Source: Rossellomorea aquimaris TF-12
Lineage (GTDB): Bacteria > Bacillota > Bacilli > Bacillales > Bacillaceae_B
Length of the DNA: 64,000 nt
NCBI RefSeq assembly: GCF_001648555.1
Contig: NZ_LQXM01000002.1
Coordinates: forward strand, 1-64,000
Direction: 5' to 3'
Shown: positions 1 through 9,692 of the stretch, piece after piece
Numbering within the stretch: position 1 is the first letter of the stretch
Layout: the number at the start of each line of letters is the position of its first letter
The notes under the pieces: model-generated
The model's database searches: none
What the model was told of the DNA's origin: nothing
What the model saw: the letters and a program-made list of their open reading frames with translations, nothing else
Program-made: the position numbers and the translations under genes

Positions 1-10
1 CTAGACATCT

Positions 11-174
11 AGAAAAGCGAAGGCGGCTGGTTCAGAGGCGACAAGCACTTCCTAGAACTCTCAAAAGCGTACTTTGCCATATGGTAGGTTTAGGAAGTGA
101 CCTCGAGTCTCTGGCGCCGTAGCTATACAAATATAAAACGGAGCTGACCAGTGATCCAGCCCGACAAAGAACTC
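11..174. repeat. Imperfect palindromic intergenic repeat
   Basis: Two arms at about 15-53 and 91-124 are imperfect reverse complements: aggaagtg and the gcggc/gcgcc and agc ends pair across a central loop. A third partial copy of the left arm (cggagctgaccag, ccgacaa) follows at about 138-174. No reading frame stays open. The composition is richer in GC than the flanking genes, and it resembles the dispersed GCGGAGGC...CGACAAGC intergenic elements found in many Bacillaceae. It lies directly upstream of bkdAA, where lpdV ends in related genomes, so it may separate two operon genes. Confidence 0.55.
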
Positions 175-207
175 AATGAATAACTAGTTATATAGGAGGT
201 AAGAGAT

Positions 208-1206
208 ATGGCAGAGAATCGTCATGAAGAATTAGGGCTTTCCAATGAGAAAGTATTAGAAATGTATGAAACAATGCTACTTGCAAGAAAGATTGATGAG
301 CGTATGTGGTTACTAAATCGTTCAGGGAAAATTCCTTTCGTTATATCTTGTCAAGGACAAGAAGCTGCTCAAATAGGAGCTGCCTTTGCATTGGATAAAG
401 AAAAGGATTATGTTCTTCCATACTATCGAGATATGGGTGTAGTGTTAACGTTTGGAATGACTGCAAAAGAATTAATGCTATCTGGCTTTGCTAAGTCGGA
501 AGATCCAAACTCTGGTGGTCGTCAAATGCCTGGACACTTTGGTCAAAAGAAAAATAATATCGTAACGGGTTCTTCTCCAGTTACAACTCAAGTTCCTCAT
601 GCTGTTGGGATTGCACTGGCTGGGAAAATGGAGAAAAAAGATTTAGTTACTTTCGTAACATTTGGTGAAGGGTCTTCAAACCAAGGGGACTTCCATGAAG
701 GCGCTAACTTTGCAGGTGTACATAAACTTCCTGTTATTTTCATGTGTGAAAACAACAAATACGCTATATCAGTTCCAATTGAAAAACAATTGGCGTGTGA
801 AAATGTATCTGACCGTGCCATTGGTTATGGTATGCCAGGAGTTACCGTTGATGGTAATGACCCATTAGAAGTATACAAAGCTGTAAAAGAAGCTGCAGAC
901 CGTGGACGTCGTGGTGAAGGCCCTACGCTTGTCGAAACAGTATCTTACCGATTAACTCCTCACTCCTCTGATGACGATGACAGAAGCTATCGCTCTCCAG
1001 ATGAAGTGGCTAAAGCGAAAACAAACGATCCAATTATTACATTTGGGGCTTACTTGAAAGAAACAGGTGTAATGAATGATGAGATTGAAAAAGAAATCAA
1101 TGATCGTATCATGAAGCAAGTAAATGAAGCAACGGACTATGCAGAAAATGCTCCATATGCTGAAGCAGAATCAGCAATGAAGTATGTTTATGCAGAAGAG
1201 AAGTAA
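208..1206 (+). CDS. bkdAA: Branched-chain 2-oxo acid dehydrogenase E1 alpha
   Basis: This is the alpha subunit of the thiamine-diphosphate-dependent E1 component, which decarboxylates the 2-oxo acids of leucine, isoleucine and valine in the cytosolic BKD complex. The 332 residues match the usual length of about 330. The ThDP-binding stretch starts at GEGSSNQGD (about 153) and ends near the CENN motif (about 180). A serine-rich loop, HSSDDDDRSYRS (about 253-264), corresponds to the conserved E1-alpha loop. The ATG at 208 follows an ataggaggt ribosome site. bkdAB begins 13 bases after the stop, so the two subunits are co-translated in one operon with bkdB. Confidence 0.95.
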   Translation: MAENRHEELGLSNEKVLEMYETMLLARKIDERMWLLNRSGKIPFVISCQGQEAAQIGAAFALDKEKDYVLPYYRDMGVVLTFGMTAKELMLSGFAKSEDPNSGGRQMPGHFGQKKNNIVTGSSPVTTQVPHAVGIALAGKMEKKDLVTFVTFGEGSSNQGDFHEGANFAGVHKLPVIFMCENNKYAISVPIEKQLACENVSDRAIGYGMPGVTVDGNDPLEVYKAVKEAADRGRRGEGPTLVETVSYRLTPHSSDDDDRSYRSPDEVAKAKTNDPIITFGAYLKETGVMNDEIEKEINDRIMKQVNEATDYAENAPYAEAESAMKYVYAEEK

Positions 1207-1219
1207 GGGGGAATAAAAA

Positions 1220-2203
1220 ATGCCAGTAATTTCATATATTGACGCCGTAACAATGGCTATGAGAGAAGAAATGGAACGTGACGAAAAAGTATTTGTCCTT
1301 GGGGAAGATGTTGGTAAAAAGGGTGGCGTATTTAAAGCGACACATGGGTTGTATGACCAATTCGGTGAAGACCGTGTAATCGATACACCACTAGCTGAGT
1401 CTGCTATTGCAGGTGTTGGAATTGGTGCAGCAATGTATGGAATGAGACCTATTGCTGAAATGCAATTTGCTGATTTCATTATGCCCGCTGTTAACCAAAT
1501 CATCTCAGAGGCATCTCGTATCCGCTATCGTTCTAACAATGATTGGAGCTGTCCGATGGTAATTCGTGCTCCCTACGGTGGTGGAGTTCACGGCGCTCTT
1601 TATCATTCTCAATCAGTAGAAGCTGTGTTTGCGAATCAACCTGGATTGAAAATTGTCATGCCTTCTACTCCTTATGATGTAAAGGGATTACTGAAAGCGG
1701 CGATTCGTGACGACGATCCTGTAATGTTCTTTGAACATAAACGTGCTTATCGTTTAATTAAAGGTGAAGTTCCTGAAGATGATTACACTCTGCCAATAGG
1801 AAAAGCAGATGTGAAGCGTGAAGGTGAAGATATTACTGTCATCACTTATGGACTGTGCGTCCACTTTGCTCTTCAAGCAGCAGAGAAGCTTGCTCAAGAT
1901 GGAATTGAAGCTCATATCTTAGATTTACGTACAATTTATCCTTTAGATAAAGAAGCAATCATTGAAGCTGCTTCTAAAACAGGTAAAGTTCTTCTTGTTA
2001 CTGAAGACAATAAAGAAGGAAGCATCATGGGAGAGGTTTCTGCCATTATTGCAGAACATTGCTTATTTGACCTGGATGCACCAATCAAGCGTCTTGCTGG
2101 TCCAGACATCCCTGCAATGCCTTATGCACCAACAATGGAGAAATATTTCATGATTAATCCAGACAAGGTAGAAAAAGCAATGCGTGAGCTGGCAGAATTT
2201 TAA
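1220..2203 (+). CDS. bkdAB: Branched-chain 2-oxo acid dehydrogenase E1 beta
   Basis: The beta subunit of E1 pairs with the upstream alpha subunit to form the alpha2-beta2 decarboxylase. Its 327 residues show the transketolase-like pyrimidine-binding half first (GEDVGKKGGVFKAT near 28-41, then the AESAIAG stretch near 60). The transketolase C-terminal domain starts at about residue 200, with DLRTIYPLD near 235. Length and order match B. subtilis bkdAB. A short ribosome site (aaggggga) precedes the ATG. No internal promoter is evident, so it depends on the upstream bkd promoter outside this window. Confidence 0.95.
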   Translation: MPVISYIDAVTMAMREEMERDEKVFVLGEDVGKKGGVFKATHGLYDQFGEDRVIDTPLAESAIAGVGIGAAMYGMRPIAEMQFADFIMPAVNQIISEASRIRYRSNNDWSCPMVIRAPYGGGVHGALYHSQSVEAVFANQPGLKIVMPSTPYDVKGLLKAAIRDDDPVMFFEHKRAYRLIKGEVPEDDYTLPIGKADVKREGEDITVITYGLCVHFALQAAEKLAQDGIEAHILDLRTIYPLDKEAIIEAASKTGKVLLVTEDNKEGSIMGEVSAIIAEHCLFDLDAPIKRLAGPDIPAMPYAPTMEKYFMINPDKVEKAMRELAEF

Positions 2204-2245
2204 TCATAAGAATACTATTAATCGTAACGTAAGGAGGGGTCCTCA

Positions 2246-3568
2246 TTGGGTATTGAAAATATGAAAATGCCTCAGCTAGGGGAAAGTGTTACAGAAGGTA
2301 CAATTAGTAAATGGTTAGTGTCACCTGGTGATACTGTAAATAAATATGATCCAATTGCAGAAGTACAAACAGATAAGGTAAATGCAGAAGTTCCTTCTTC
2401 CTTTACTGGAACGATAAAAGAGTTAATCGCCGAGGAAGGGGATACTCTAGAAGTTGGAGAAATCATTTGTTCGATTGAAATTGAAGGTGGAGGCTCTGCA
2501 CCTCAAGAGGAAGCTCCGAAAGAAGAGAGTAAAAAAGAATCAAGTAAACAACCAGAATCAACTCAAAAACCTGCTAAATCACCAAGCAAGGATAGCGGCA
2601 ATAAGGCAAGATATTCTCCTGCTGTGTTAAAGCTATCTCAAGAACATGATATCGACCTAAATCAGGTTGAAGGTACTGGAAACGAAGGTCGTATCACTAG
2701 AAAAGATCTGAAAAAGATTATCGAATCTGGAAATATTCCTAAAGCTGGAGATGCTCCGGTAGAAAAAGCGGAAGCAGAAGCACCTCAAGCGCCTGCTCAG
2801 GATCAAGTCCCATCACAACCTGCTGCAGCAAGTAAGCAAGCTGCACCAAGCGTTCCTGTTGCACCGGGAGACATTGAAATTCCAGTTTCAGGAATTCGTA
2901 AAGCCATTGCTGCTAACATGGTGAGAAGTAAGCACGAAGCTCCTCATGCATGGACGATGATGGAAATTGATGTAACCAACCTAGTTGATTATAGAAATTC
3001 TCTTAAAACAGAGTTCAAACAGCGTGAAGGTTTCAATCTGACATTCTTTGCTTTCTTTGTAAAAGCAGTAGCTCAAGCTTTGAAGGAATATCCTCAAATT
3101 AACTCTATGTGGGCTGGAGACAAAATCGTTCAGAAGAAAGATATTAATCTTTCCATTGCTGTTGCAACAGACGATGCTTTGTATGTTCCAGTCATTAAAA
3201 ATGCAGATGAAAAAACGATTAAGGGTATCGCTCGTGAAATTACAGAACTTGCTGGAAAAGTACGAAGTGGTAAACTAACTTCCCAGGATATGCAGGGGGG
3301 TACATTCACTGTAAACAACACTGGATCATTTGGATCAGTTCAATCCATGGGTATTATCAATTACCCTCAAGCAGCGATTCTTCAAGTGGAGTCTATTGTT
3401 AAACGTCCAGTTGTGATGAATAATGGAATGATTGCCGTTCGTGACATGGTAAATCTATGTATGTCACTTGACCATCGTGTATTAGACGGACTAGTTTGTG
3501 GAAGATTCCTTCAACGAGTAAAAGAGATATTAGAAAACACATCAAAAGAAACGACTTCAGTGTATTAA
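2246..3568 (+). CDS. bkdB: Branched-chain 2-oxo acid dehydrogenase E2 (lipoamide acyltransferase)
   Basis: This is the E2 core that transfers the acyl group from E1 to CoA through a swinging lipoyl arm. The lipoyl domain has its modified lysine in the motif TDKVNAEVP (Lys44). An Ala/Pro/Glu-rich linker follows, then a peripheral-subunit-binding domain at about 122-158 (starts RYSPAVLKL, ends GRITRKDL). A second linker precedes the catalytic domain, which carries the active-site motif SLDHRVLDG near residue 412. The start is TTG at 2246: the strong site aaggagggg lies six bases upstream, and the first in-frame ATG is five codons further in. The 440-residue length is normal. A hairpin terminator follows. 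Confidence 0.95.
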   Translation: MGIENMKMPQLGESVTEGTISKWLVSPGDTVNKYDPIAEVQTDKVNAEVPSSFTGTIKELIAEEGDTLEVGEIICSIEIEGGGSAPQEEAPKEESKKESSKQPESTQKPAKSPSKDSGNKARYSPAVLKLSQEHDIDLNQVEGTGNEGRITRKDLKKIIESGNIPKAGDAPVEKAEAEAPQAPAQDQVPSQPAAASKQAAPSVPVAPGDIEIPVSGIRKAIAANMVRSKHEAPHAWTMMEIDVTNLVDYRNSLKTEFKQREGFNLTFFAFFVKAVAQALKEYPQINSMWAGDKIVQKKDINLSIAVATDDALYVPVIKNADEKTIKGIAREITELAGKVRSGKLTSQDMQGGTFTVNNTGSFGSVQSMGIINYPQAAILQVESIVKRPVVMNNGMIAVRDMVNLCMSLDHRVLDGLVCGRFLQRVKEILENTSKETTSVY

Positions 3569-3580
3569 TAATTTAATGAT

Positions 3581-3611
3581 AAGGACTAACCAGCTGGTTA
3601 GTCCTTATTTC
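3581..3611 (+). terminator. Rho-independent terminator of the bkd operon
   Basis: A perfect 13-base inverted repeat (aaggactaaccag and its complement) is centred at 3593/3594 and followed by atttctt. It sits 13 bases after the bkdB stop and separates the bkd genes from mutA. Confidence 0.8.
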
Positions 3612-3704
3612 TTGTGATTCTGTTCAGCGGTGCTTATTCGAAAGGGAACTGGAATGCAAAACTCATATTAATCCCACTTATTCGGTTGAGAGTTTTCCTA
3701 CTCA

Positions 3705-3733
3705 TTGAAGAAGCGCCATTTTTTTTATATACT
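3705..3733 (+). promoter_or_regulatory. Candidate sigma-A promoter for mutA-mutB-meaB
   Basis: TTGAAG (3705-3710) and TATACT (3728-3733) are separated by 17 bases, which fits a sigma-A promoter. It lies 130 bases before the mutA start and upstream of the catabolite-responsive element. The -35 has one departure from consensus at its end. No other good pair was seen in this gap. Confidence 0.45.
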
Positions 3734-3822
3734 AAAATAGTATTAGTAGAAAAATTTCGAATTTTCATCACTTAGAAAATCAGGTTAATAAGTAGGGGAT
3801 GGATAAGGTTTTTAAAGAGTTT

Positions 3823-3836
3823 TGTAAACGATTACA
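3823..3836 (+). promoter_or_regulatory. CcpA catabolite-responsive element (cre)
   Basis: The 14-mer tgtaaacgattaca fits the cre consensus TGWNANCGNTNWCA at every fixed position and is itself nearly palindromic. It lies between the candidate promoter and the mutA start, where CcpA binding would block transcription. This implies glucose repression of the methylmalonyl-CoA mutase operon. Confidence 0.75.
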
Positions 3837-3866
3837 AAGTAAATGATAAAGGGAAAGAGGGGTATT

Positions 3867-5678
3867 ATGAAACTTAGTGAAATGAAGAATCAATCATTTA
3901 ATACTAAATCGCTAGAAGAATGGCAGGAAGTAGCAAAAGCTGCCTTAAAAGGGAAAACCTTAGATAGTTTACATACACATACTTATGAAGGTATTGAATT
4001 AAAGCCTTTATACACAAAGAACGATTCACCTTTAAATGATCGAATTCGTTCTTATATTCCAAATGTAGAATCAAAGATAGAAGGAACATCGTGGTTTATT
4101 GCACAACCCCTAAAAGGAATTTCATGGGGTGATTTAACAGATAAAGTGAGGGATTCACTTTCAAGGGGACAGAATTGTTTTTCTTTTTCAACTCAAACGT
4201 TACCGATTAACGAAGAATTCGATCAATTTTTCACAGAGCTAACCGATTCTGAAACACCCATCTTTTCTATTGAAAAAAGTTCTTCAACTTTAATCAATCG
4301 TATTTCCGCTCTATCAAAGAAGCATCAAAACATTCGAGATATTAAAGGTGTAGTAGGATTTGATTCTATTTCTGAGCAAGCGTTTCTTCATGAAAACCTT
4401 TCATTTGATAAGTACTTGGGTAGTGTGGAAGAAGCAAAAGACAATATACCTGGGGTGAAAACGATTGTCGTTAACACTGCTCCTTATCATAATAACGGAG
4501 CGAACGCCGTTCAAGAACTTGCTTACGCTCTGAGTGAAGGTGTTTCTTATATTGAAAGACTGATAGCAAAAGGATGGGTTATAGATGAAATTGCTGAAAA
4601 AATGCACTTTCACTTTTCAGTAGGCAGCCATTTCTTTATGGAAGTATCAAAGATTAGAGCGTTTAAGAAATTGTGGCAGGAGATTTTATCTTCCTATGGG
4701 TTAGCAAATGAAGTTGTTTCTCGTTCAATCAGCACAAGTGCAGAAACATCCAAATTCAATAAATCTACCCTTGATTCATATGTCAATATGCTACGTTCAG
4801 GTGGCGAAGCATTTTCGGCTATTCTATCAGGTGTTGATTATCTTGTTGTCCTGCCTTTTAACGATGTAAGTGGTGAAACGAATGCACTTTCTGAAAGGGT
4901 TGCCCGCAATACGCAGCTTATCCTTGCAGAAGAAGCACATTTAAATAAAGTGGTGGATCCTAGTGGTGGTTCTTATTATGTAGAATGGTTATCTGAAGAA
5001 ATCGGTAAGAAAGCTTGGAAGGAGTTTCAAGAAATCGATGCAAAAGGCGGTATTTTAGCTGAGTTAGAAAATGGATCGATTCAAGAAAGGGTTAGAGAAG
5101 TAAAAGAAGCTCGAATCCATGATTTGTCTACGAGAAAGCAGTCTATGATTGGAACAAATATCTATGCAAACCTTGGAGATCGGATTCCAACTCCCCATAC
5201 TTCTGAGCGTATGTCACTACCATTTGAAAAGCTAAGGTATAGAGCTCAAAGATTAACTGAAAATGGCTCAAAACCTGTAGCTGGAATAATTGGACTGGGA
5301 TTACTAAAGTCACACAAACCACGTGCTGATTTTGTAAGTGGTTTTCTAGCTACGGGTGGAATTCAATCAACTATTAGTCCAGAGTGCTTTTCAAAGGAGG
5401 ATGTTCTTCAGTTTGTGGAAGAAACAAAACTTCCTTATTACATTGTTTGCGGGAAAGATGAAGCATATGATGAACTTGTTCCAATGATAGTAGAAAGTAT
5501 TAAGAATATAGATTCCAAAATCGTTATTGATTTGGCCGGGAAAGTCAAAGAATCATCTTCGAAACATTTTAAGGAACTTGGACTAAACGGATCTGTTTAC
5601 GCGAAGCAAAATATTTTAGAAAAATTAGAGGAGCTCTTAACCATTTGGGAGGAGGGAAAAGACCATGACAAAGCCTAA
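3867..5678 (+). CDS. mutA: Methylmalonyl-CoA mutase small subunit
   Basis: This is the non-catalytic small subunit of the heterodimeric adenosylcobalamin enzyme that interconverts methylmalonyl-CoA and succinyl-CoA. The (beta/alpha)8 substrate-domain fold is recognisable ([15 protein letters not shown] near 313-327, ARNTQLIL near 346, [12 protein letters not shown] near 364). The C-terminal B12-like domain lacks the DxHxxG cobalamin motif, as expected for this subunit. I chose ATG 3867 over the in-frame ATG 3843: aaagagggg lies five bases before it, and homologues begin MKLSEM-like. That gives 603 residues. The end overlaps mutB by 14 bases, so the subunits are translationally coupled. Confidence 0.93.
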   Translation: MKLSEMKNQSFNTKSLEEWQEVAKAALKGKTLDSLHTHTYEGIELKPLYTKNDSPLNDRIRSYIPNVESKIEGTSWFIAQPLKGISWGDLTDKVRDSLSRGQNCFSFSTQTLPINEEFDQFFTELTDSETPIFSIEKSSSTLINRISALSKKHQNIRDIKGVVGFDSISEQAFLHENLSFDKYLGSVEEAKDNIPGVKTIVVNTAPYHNNGANAVQELAYALSEGVSYIERLIAKGWVIDEIAEKMHFHFSVGSHFFMEVSKIRAFKKLWQEILSSYGLANEVVSRSISTSAETSKFNKSTLDSYVNMLRSGGEAFSAILSGVDYLVVLPFNDVSGETNALSERVARNTQLILAEEAHLNKVVDPSGGSYYVEWLSEEIGKKAWKEFQEIDAKGGILAELENGSIQERVREVKEARIHDLSTRKQSMIGTNIYANLGDRIPTPHTSERMSLPFEKLRYRAQRLTENGSKPVAGIIGLGLLKSHKPRADFVSGFLATGGIQSTISPECFSKEDVLQFVEETKLPYYIVCGKDEAYDELVPMIVESIKNIDSKIVIDLAGKVKESSSKHFKELGLNGSVYAKQNILEKLEELLTIWEEGKDHDKA

Positions 5679-7821
5679 TTGGCAAAATATTGACCCTTAT
5701 TCAAACAAAGGATCAGTACAGAATAACATTCTATCTGGAACCACGTATGAAACCAATGAGAAACTAAAGATTAAATCGCTATATGCAGAGGAAGATTCAA
5801 AAAATATCTCCCATGGAGAAGATCTACCGGGTTTGCCTCCGTATACACGAGGTCCATATCCAACTATGTATGTCAATCGCCCTTGGACAGTCAGGCAATA
5901 TGCTGGATTTTCTACTGCGGAAGAGAGCAATGCTTTCTATAGAAGAAATTTAAGTATGGGACAAAAAGGCTTATCTGTCGCATTTGATTTGGCCACTCAT
6001 CGTGGCTATGACTCGGATCATCCACGAGTGGTAGGAGATGTAGGAAAAGCAGGTGTAGCCATCGACTCAATATTAGATATGAAGATTCTTTTTGATGGAA
6101 TACCTTTAGACCAAATGTCTGTTTCCATGACAATGAACGGTGCAGTTTTGCCAATATTGGCTTTTTATATCGTCACTGCTGAAGAACAAGGAGTTTCAAA
6201 AGAAAAGCTTTCAGGAACAATTCAAAATGATATTTTAAAAGAGTATATGGTACGTAACACATATATTTATCCTCCAGAAACATCAATGAAGATCATTGCG
6301 GATATATTCGAGTATACATCCAAGTATATGCCGAAATTTAATAGTATCAGTATTTCAGGATATCATATGCAGGAAGCGGGAGCTCCTGCGGACATAGAGT
6401 TAGCTTATACATTAGCGGATGGACTTGAGTATGTAAGAACGGGGCTTCAGGCAGGGATTGATATCGACTCCTTTGCACCAAGACTCTCATTTTTCTGGGC
6501 AATCGGTATGAATTATTTTATGGAAGTAGCAAAAATGAGGGCAGCTAGAAGAATTTGGGCTAAAATGATGAAAACGTTTGACCCTAAAAACCCTAAATCA
6601 ATGGCGTTGAGAACTCATTCTCAAACGTCTGGTTGGAGCTTAACAGAGCAGGATCCTTATAATAACGTCATTCGTACATTATTAGAAGCCCATGCTGCTG
6701 CAATGGGGCATACGCAATCTCTTCATACGAATGCCCTGGATGAGGCGATCGCCTTGCCAACGGATTTTTCAGCACGTATTGCTCGAAATACTCAGTTGTA
6801 CCTTCAAGATGAGACAGGGATTACGAAGGTGATCGATCCATGGGCTGGCTCTCATTATGTAGAATCGTTAACAAATCAATTGATGGATAAAGCATGGAAG
6901 CATATTGAAGAAATCGAAGAGCTTGGTGGTATGACGAAAGCGATTGAAACAGGCTTACCGAAGATGCGAATTGAAGAAGCGGCTGCGAGAAGACAAGCGA
7001 TGATTGACTCAGGAGAAGAATCAATCATTGGTGTAAATAAATATCGTCTGGAAAAGGAAGACCCTATTGATACATTAGATATTGACAATACTGTCGTAAG
7101 ACAAAAACAATTGGAGCGAATTCAAAAGCTGAAGGAAGAAAGAAATGAAGAGGTCGTAGTAGAAGCACTGCATGCACTTACTCTTGCAGCTGAGACCGGT
7201 GAAAGAAATCTCCTTGAAAAAGCTGTGGACGCAGCAAGAGCTCGTGCGACACTTGGTGAAATTTCAGATGCGATTGAAAAGGTATCTGGTCGCCACAAAG
7301 CAACGATTAGAAGTATAAGCGGAGTGTATAGCTCGAATTTCTCCAATGAACAAGAAATCACGATCGTGAAGGAAATGACTGAGGAGTTTTTAGAGAATGA
7401 AGGGAGAAGACCTCGGATTCTCATTGCCAAAATGGGCCAGGATGGTCATGATCGCGGAGCGAAGGTTATCAGCACAGCATTTGCCGATCTAGGATTTGAT
7501 GTGGATATCGGTCCCTTATTCCAAACACCGGAAGAAACGGCTCTTCAAGCAGTGGAAAATGATGTCCATGTGATTGGTGTTAGCTCATTAGCAGCCGGTC
7601 ATAAAACCCTGCTTCCACAATTAGTAGCTGAATTAAAGAAACTGGGAAGAGAAGATATACTAGTCGTAATTGGTGGAGTTATCCCTGCTAAAGACTATGA
7701 TTTCCTATTAACGAATGGAGCTTCGGCTGTATTTGGTCCAGGCACGATTATTCCAGTAGCAGCTCAAAAAGTGATTCAAGAGATTTATGAAGTGCTTGGT
7801 TACGAGGAAGTGACTGAATAA
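5665..7821 (+). CDS. mutB: Methylmalonyl-CoA mutase large subunit
   Basis: The catalytic, cobalamin-binding subunit (718 residues, standard length). The N-terminal substrate barrel contains [18 protein letters not shown] near 73-90 and the conserved [13 protein letters not shown]-type segment near 226. The C-terminal B12 domain begins near residue 585 with [11 protein letters not shown], where the histidine (about 595) is the lower axial cobalt ligand. It ends with VIGGVIP near 668. The gene starts inside mutA and its stop shares an A with the meaB start (TAATG), so all three are one operon. It feeds propionyl-CoA carbon from valine, isoleucine and odd-chain acids into the citric acid cycle. 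Confidence 0.96.
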   Translation: MTKPNWQNIDPYSNKGSVQNNILSGTTYETNEKLKIKSLYAEEDSKNISHGEDLPGLPPYTRGPYPTMYVNRPWTVRQYAGFSTAEESNAFYRRNLSMGQKGLSVAFDLATHRGYDSDHPRVVGDVGKAGVAIDSILDMKILFDGIPLDQMSVSMTMNGAVLPILAFYIVTAEEQGVSKEKLSGTIQNDILKEYMVRNTYIYPPETSMKIIADIFEYTSKYMPKFNSISISGYHMQEAGAPADIELAYTLADGLEYVRTGLQAGIDIDSFAPRLSFFWAIGMNYFMEVAKMRAARRIWAKMMKTFDPKNPKSMALRTHSQTSGWSLTEQDPYNNVIRTLLEAHAAAMGHTQSLHTNALDEAIALPTDFSARIARNTQLYLQDETGITKVIDPWAGSHYVESLTNQLMDKAWKHIEEIEELGGMTKAIETGLPKMRIEEAAARRQAMIDSGEESIIGVNKYRLEKEDPIDTLDIDNTVVRQKQLERIQKLKEERNEEVVVEALHALTLAAETGERNLLEKAVDAARARATLGEISDAIEKVSGRHKATIRSISGVYSSNFSNEQEITIVKEMTEEFLENEGRRPRILIAKMGQDGHDRGAKVISTAFADLGFDVDIGPLFQTPEETALQAVENDVHVIGVSSLAAGHKTLLPQLVAELKKLGREDILVVIGGVIPAKDYDFLLTNGASAVFGPGTIIPVAAQKVIQEIYEVLGYEEVTE

Positions 7822-8858
7822 TGACTGGATATGATTCGGGAGGAAAGCGGCGATTTGTGAAGAAGAGAAAGGATCCCATTTCGATTTCCGAATTAAAAGA
7901 AGGGATTCTTAAAGGAGAACGTAGTTTTTTAGCAAAAGCGATTACGTTGATTGAAAGCAATGCCGAGGAGCACTATAAAGCTGGACAACAGTTATTACAA
8001 GAGTTATTGCCTTATACAGGGAACAGCTTACGTCTGGGAATAACAGGTGTCCCAGGAGCTGGAAAAAGCACGTTCATTGAGGAATTTGGAGAGATGTTAT
8101 GCAAGGAGGGACATCATGTAGCTGTCCTGGCCATTGATCCTAGCTCATCCATATCTGGTGGAAGTATATTGGGTGATAAAACAAGAATGGAGCAATTATC
8201 AAAGAATCCTAAAGCCTTTGTGAGACCTTCTCCTACTGCCGGAACATTAGGGGGAGTTCATCGTAAAACGAATGAAACCTTACTCTTATGTGAAGCAGCA
8301 GGATACGACTTAATCATCATTGAGACAGTTGGAGTCGGTCAGAGCGAAGTGATGGTCAGACAAATGGTGGACTTCTTCCTCCTTCTTGTAATTACAGGAG
8401 CAGGAGATGAGCTCCAAGGCATGAAAAAAGGAATCATGGAGCTCGCTGATGCGTTACTGGTGAATAAAGCAGATGGGGAAAATAAGCATCTTGCTGAAAA
8501 AACAAAGAGAGAATTGAATCAAATTTTACATTTTCTTATCCCGGCCACGAAGGGTTGGGGTTCAAAAGCATACACCTGTTCGGCTTTGAAAAATGAAGGT
8601 TTACAAGAAATGTGGGAAGTCATTAAAGAGTTTGAAACAATGACAAAAAAAAATGGTGTGTTTGAAGAAAGAAGAAACCTTCAAAAACAGGAATGGTTTC
8701 ATACGATGTTAAAAGAAAGAGTCCTATCAGACTTCTTTTACCATCAAAACATCAAATCAACCCTGCCTCTTTTTGAAGAGAAAGTGAAGTCAGAAGATAC
8801 TACGACTACTCAAGCGATAGAAGAATTGCTAAAGTTATATAAAGGAAGCATGGATTAA
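7821..8858 (+). CDS. meaB: MeaB/ArgK-type GTPase, methylmalonyl-CoA mutase chaperone
   Basis: A G3E-family P-loop GTPase that protects methylmalonyl-CoA mutase and gates loading of adenosylcobalamin. The Walker A motif GVPGAGKST is at about 76-84, the switch region ETVGVGQSE near 167, and the guanine-specificity motif NKAD near 214. The 345 residues match the MeaB family. The start overlaps the mutB stop by one base (TAATG), the tight coupling usual for this chaperone. Older databases call the family ArgK or LAO/AO kinase; the position after mutB settles the function. Confidence 0.94.
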   Translation: MTGYDSGGKRRFVKKRKDPISISELKEGILKGERSFLAKAITLIESNAEEHYKAGQQLLQELLPYTGNSLRLGITGVPGAGKSTFIEEFGEMLCKEGHHVAVLAIDPSSSISGGSILGDKTRMEQLSKNPKAFVRPSPTAGTLGGVHRKTNETLLLCEAAGYDLIIIETVGVGQSEVMVRQMVDFFLLLVITGAGDELQGMKKGIMELADALLVNKADGENKHLAEKTKRELNQILHFLIPATKGWGSKAYTCSALKNEGLQEMWEVIKEFETMTKKNGVFEERRNLQKQEWFHTMLKERVLSDFFYHQNIKSTLPLFEEKVKSEDTTTTQAIEELLKLYKGSMD

Positions 8859-8986
8859 CGATTACTTTAGATTATTTTAATTGAAAGATACAGTTAAAAA
8901 TTGTTATGATGGTGATACACATCAAACTTATGATGCGAGAAAGATTGAATCAGAAATTTTATAGTAGTAAAAAGGAGAGTACAATC

Positions 8987-9424
8987 ATGGATATAGATTT
9001 CAATTTATTTATGAACGATATCGTACGCCAAGCTCGTCAGGAAATCGAGACAGCGGGATACACTCAATTAACAACGGAAGAAGAAGTAGACCAAGCTTTC
9101 ACTAAACCAGGAACAACTCTTGTGATGATTAATTCCGTTTGTGGATGTGCAGGAGGAATTGCTCGTCCGGCTGCTGCCCATGCTATCCATTATGATAAGA
9201 GACCAGACCAATTAGTAACTGTATTTGCTGGACAAGATAAAGAAGCGACAGCGAAAGCTCGTAGTTACTTTACTGGTTATCCACCATCCTCTCCATCCTT
9301 TGCCCTTTTAAAAGATGGAAAGCTTTTGACAATGGTTGAACGACATGAAATTGAAGGTCATGATCCAATGTCTGTTGTAAATAAAATTCAATCCTATTTC
9401 GATCAGTATTGTGAAGAAGTATAA
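8987..9424 (+). CDS. brxB: Bacilliredoxin BrxB (YqiW)
   Basis: A thioredoxin-fold protein that removes bacillithiol from protein disulfides during oxidative stress. The diagnostic CGC active-site motif is at residues 52-54 (NSVCGCAGG), and the C-terminal half contains [15 protein letters not shown] chose ATG 8987, preceded by aaaggagag, which gives 145 residues and the family N-terminus [11 protein letters not shown]; an upstream in-frame ATG at 8906 has no ribosome site. It sits 128 bases after meaB and ends in a strong terminator. It lies next to bkd and art genes in B. subtilis too. Confidence 0.95.
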   Translation: MDIDFNLFMNDIVRQARQEIETAGYTQLTTEEEVDQAFTKPGTTLVMINSVCGCAGGIARPAAAHAIHYDKRPDQLVTVFAGQDKEATAKARSYFTGYPPSSPSFALLKDGKLLTMVERHEIEGHDPMSVVNKIQSYFDQYCEEV

Positions 9425-9435
9425 GTAGATTTTAG

Positions 9436-9472
9436 AAAAAGCCTGCCAGAAATCATGGCAGGCTTTTTTTTT
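9436..9472 (+). terminator. Rho-independent terminator after brxB
   Basis: Stem gcctgcca (9441-9448) pairs with tggcaggc (9456-9463) around a seven-base loop, followed by a run of nine T. Confidence 0.9.
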
Positions 9473-9529
9473 AGGCTCTTTTAAGAAAAGAGAATTCTTT
9501 TTTATAACGAGATATAGAATATACATAAA

Positions 9530-9630
9530 TATGAATAAATAATTATAATAACTCATAAAATTTTCAGAAAATATAAACATTAATGAATAATTATAAAAAG
9601 TATTGAATAAAAATTAATTCGTGCTAGAAT
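9530..9630 (+). promoter_or_regulatory. artP promoter with three ARG-box-like operators
   Basis: TTGAAT (9603-9608) and TAGAAT (9625-9630), 16 bases apart, form a sigma-A-type promoter. Three 18-base sites resemble the ArgR/AhrC box CATGAATAAAAATKCAAK: 9530-9547 and 9582-9599 (both carry ATGAATAA), and 9602-9619 (TGAATAAAAATT, 14 of 18 matches), which covers the -35. This predicts arginine-dependent repression, as reported for B. subtilis yqiXYZ. Confidence 0.6.
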
Positions 9631-9692
9631 ACGAATATAGTAATTAATATACAAAAATAATTATATTTATACAATTTGAGGAGGAACAAACT

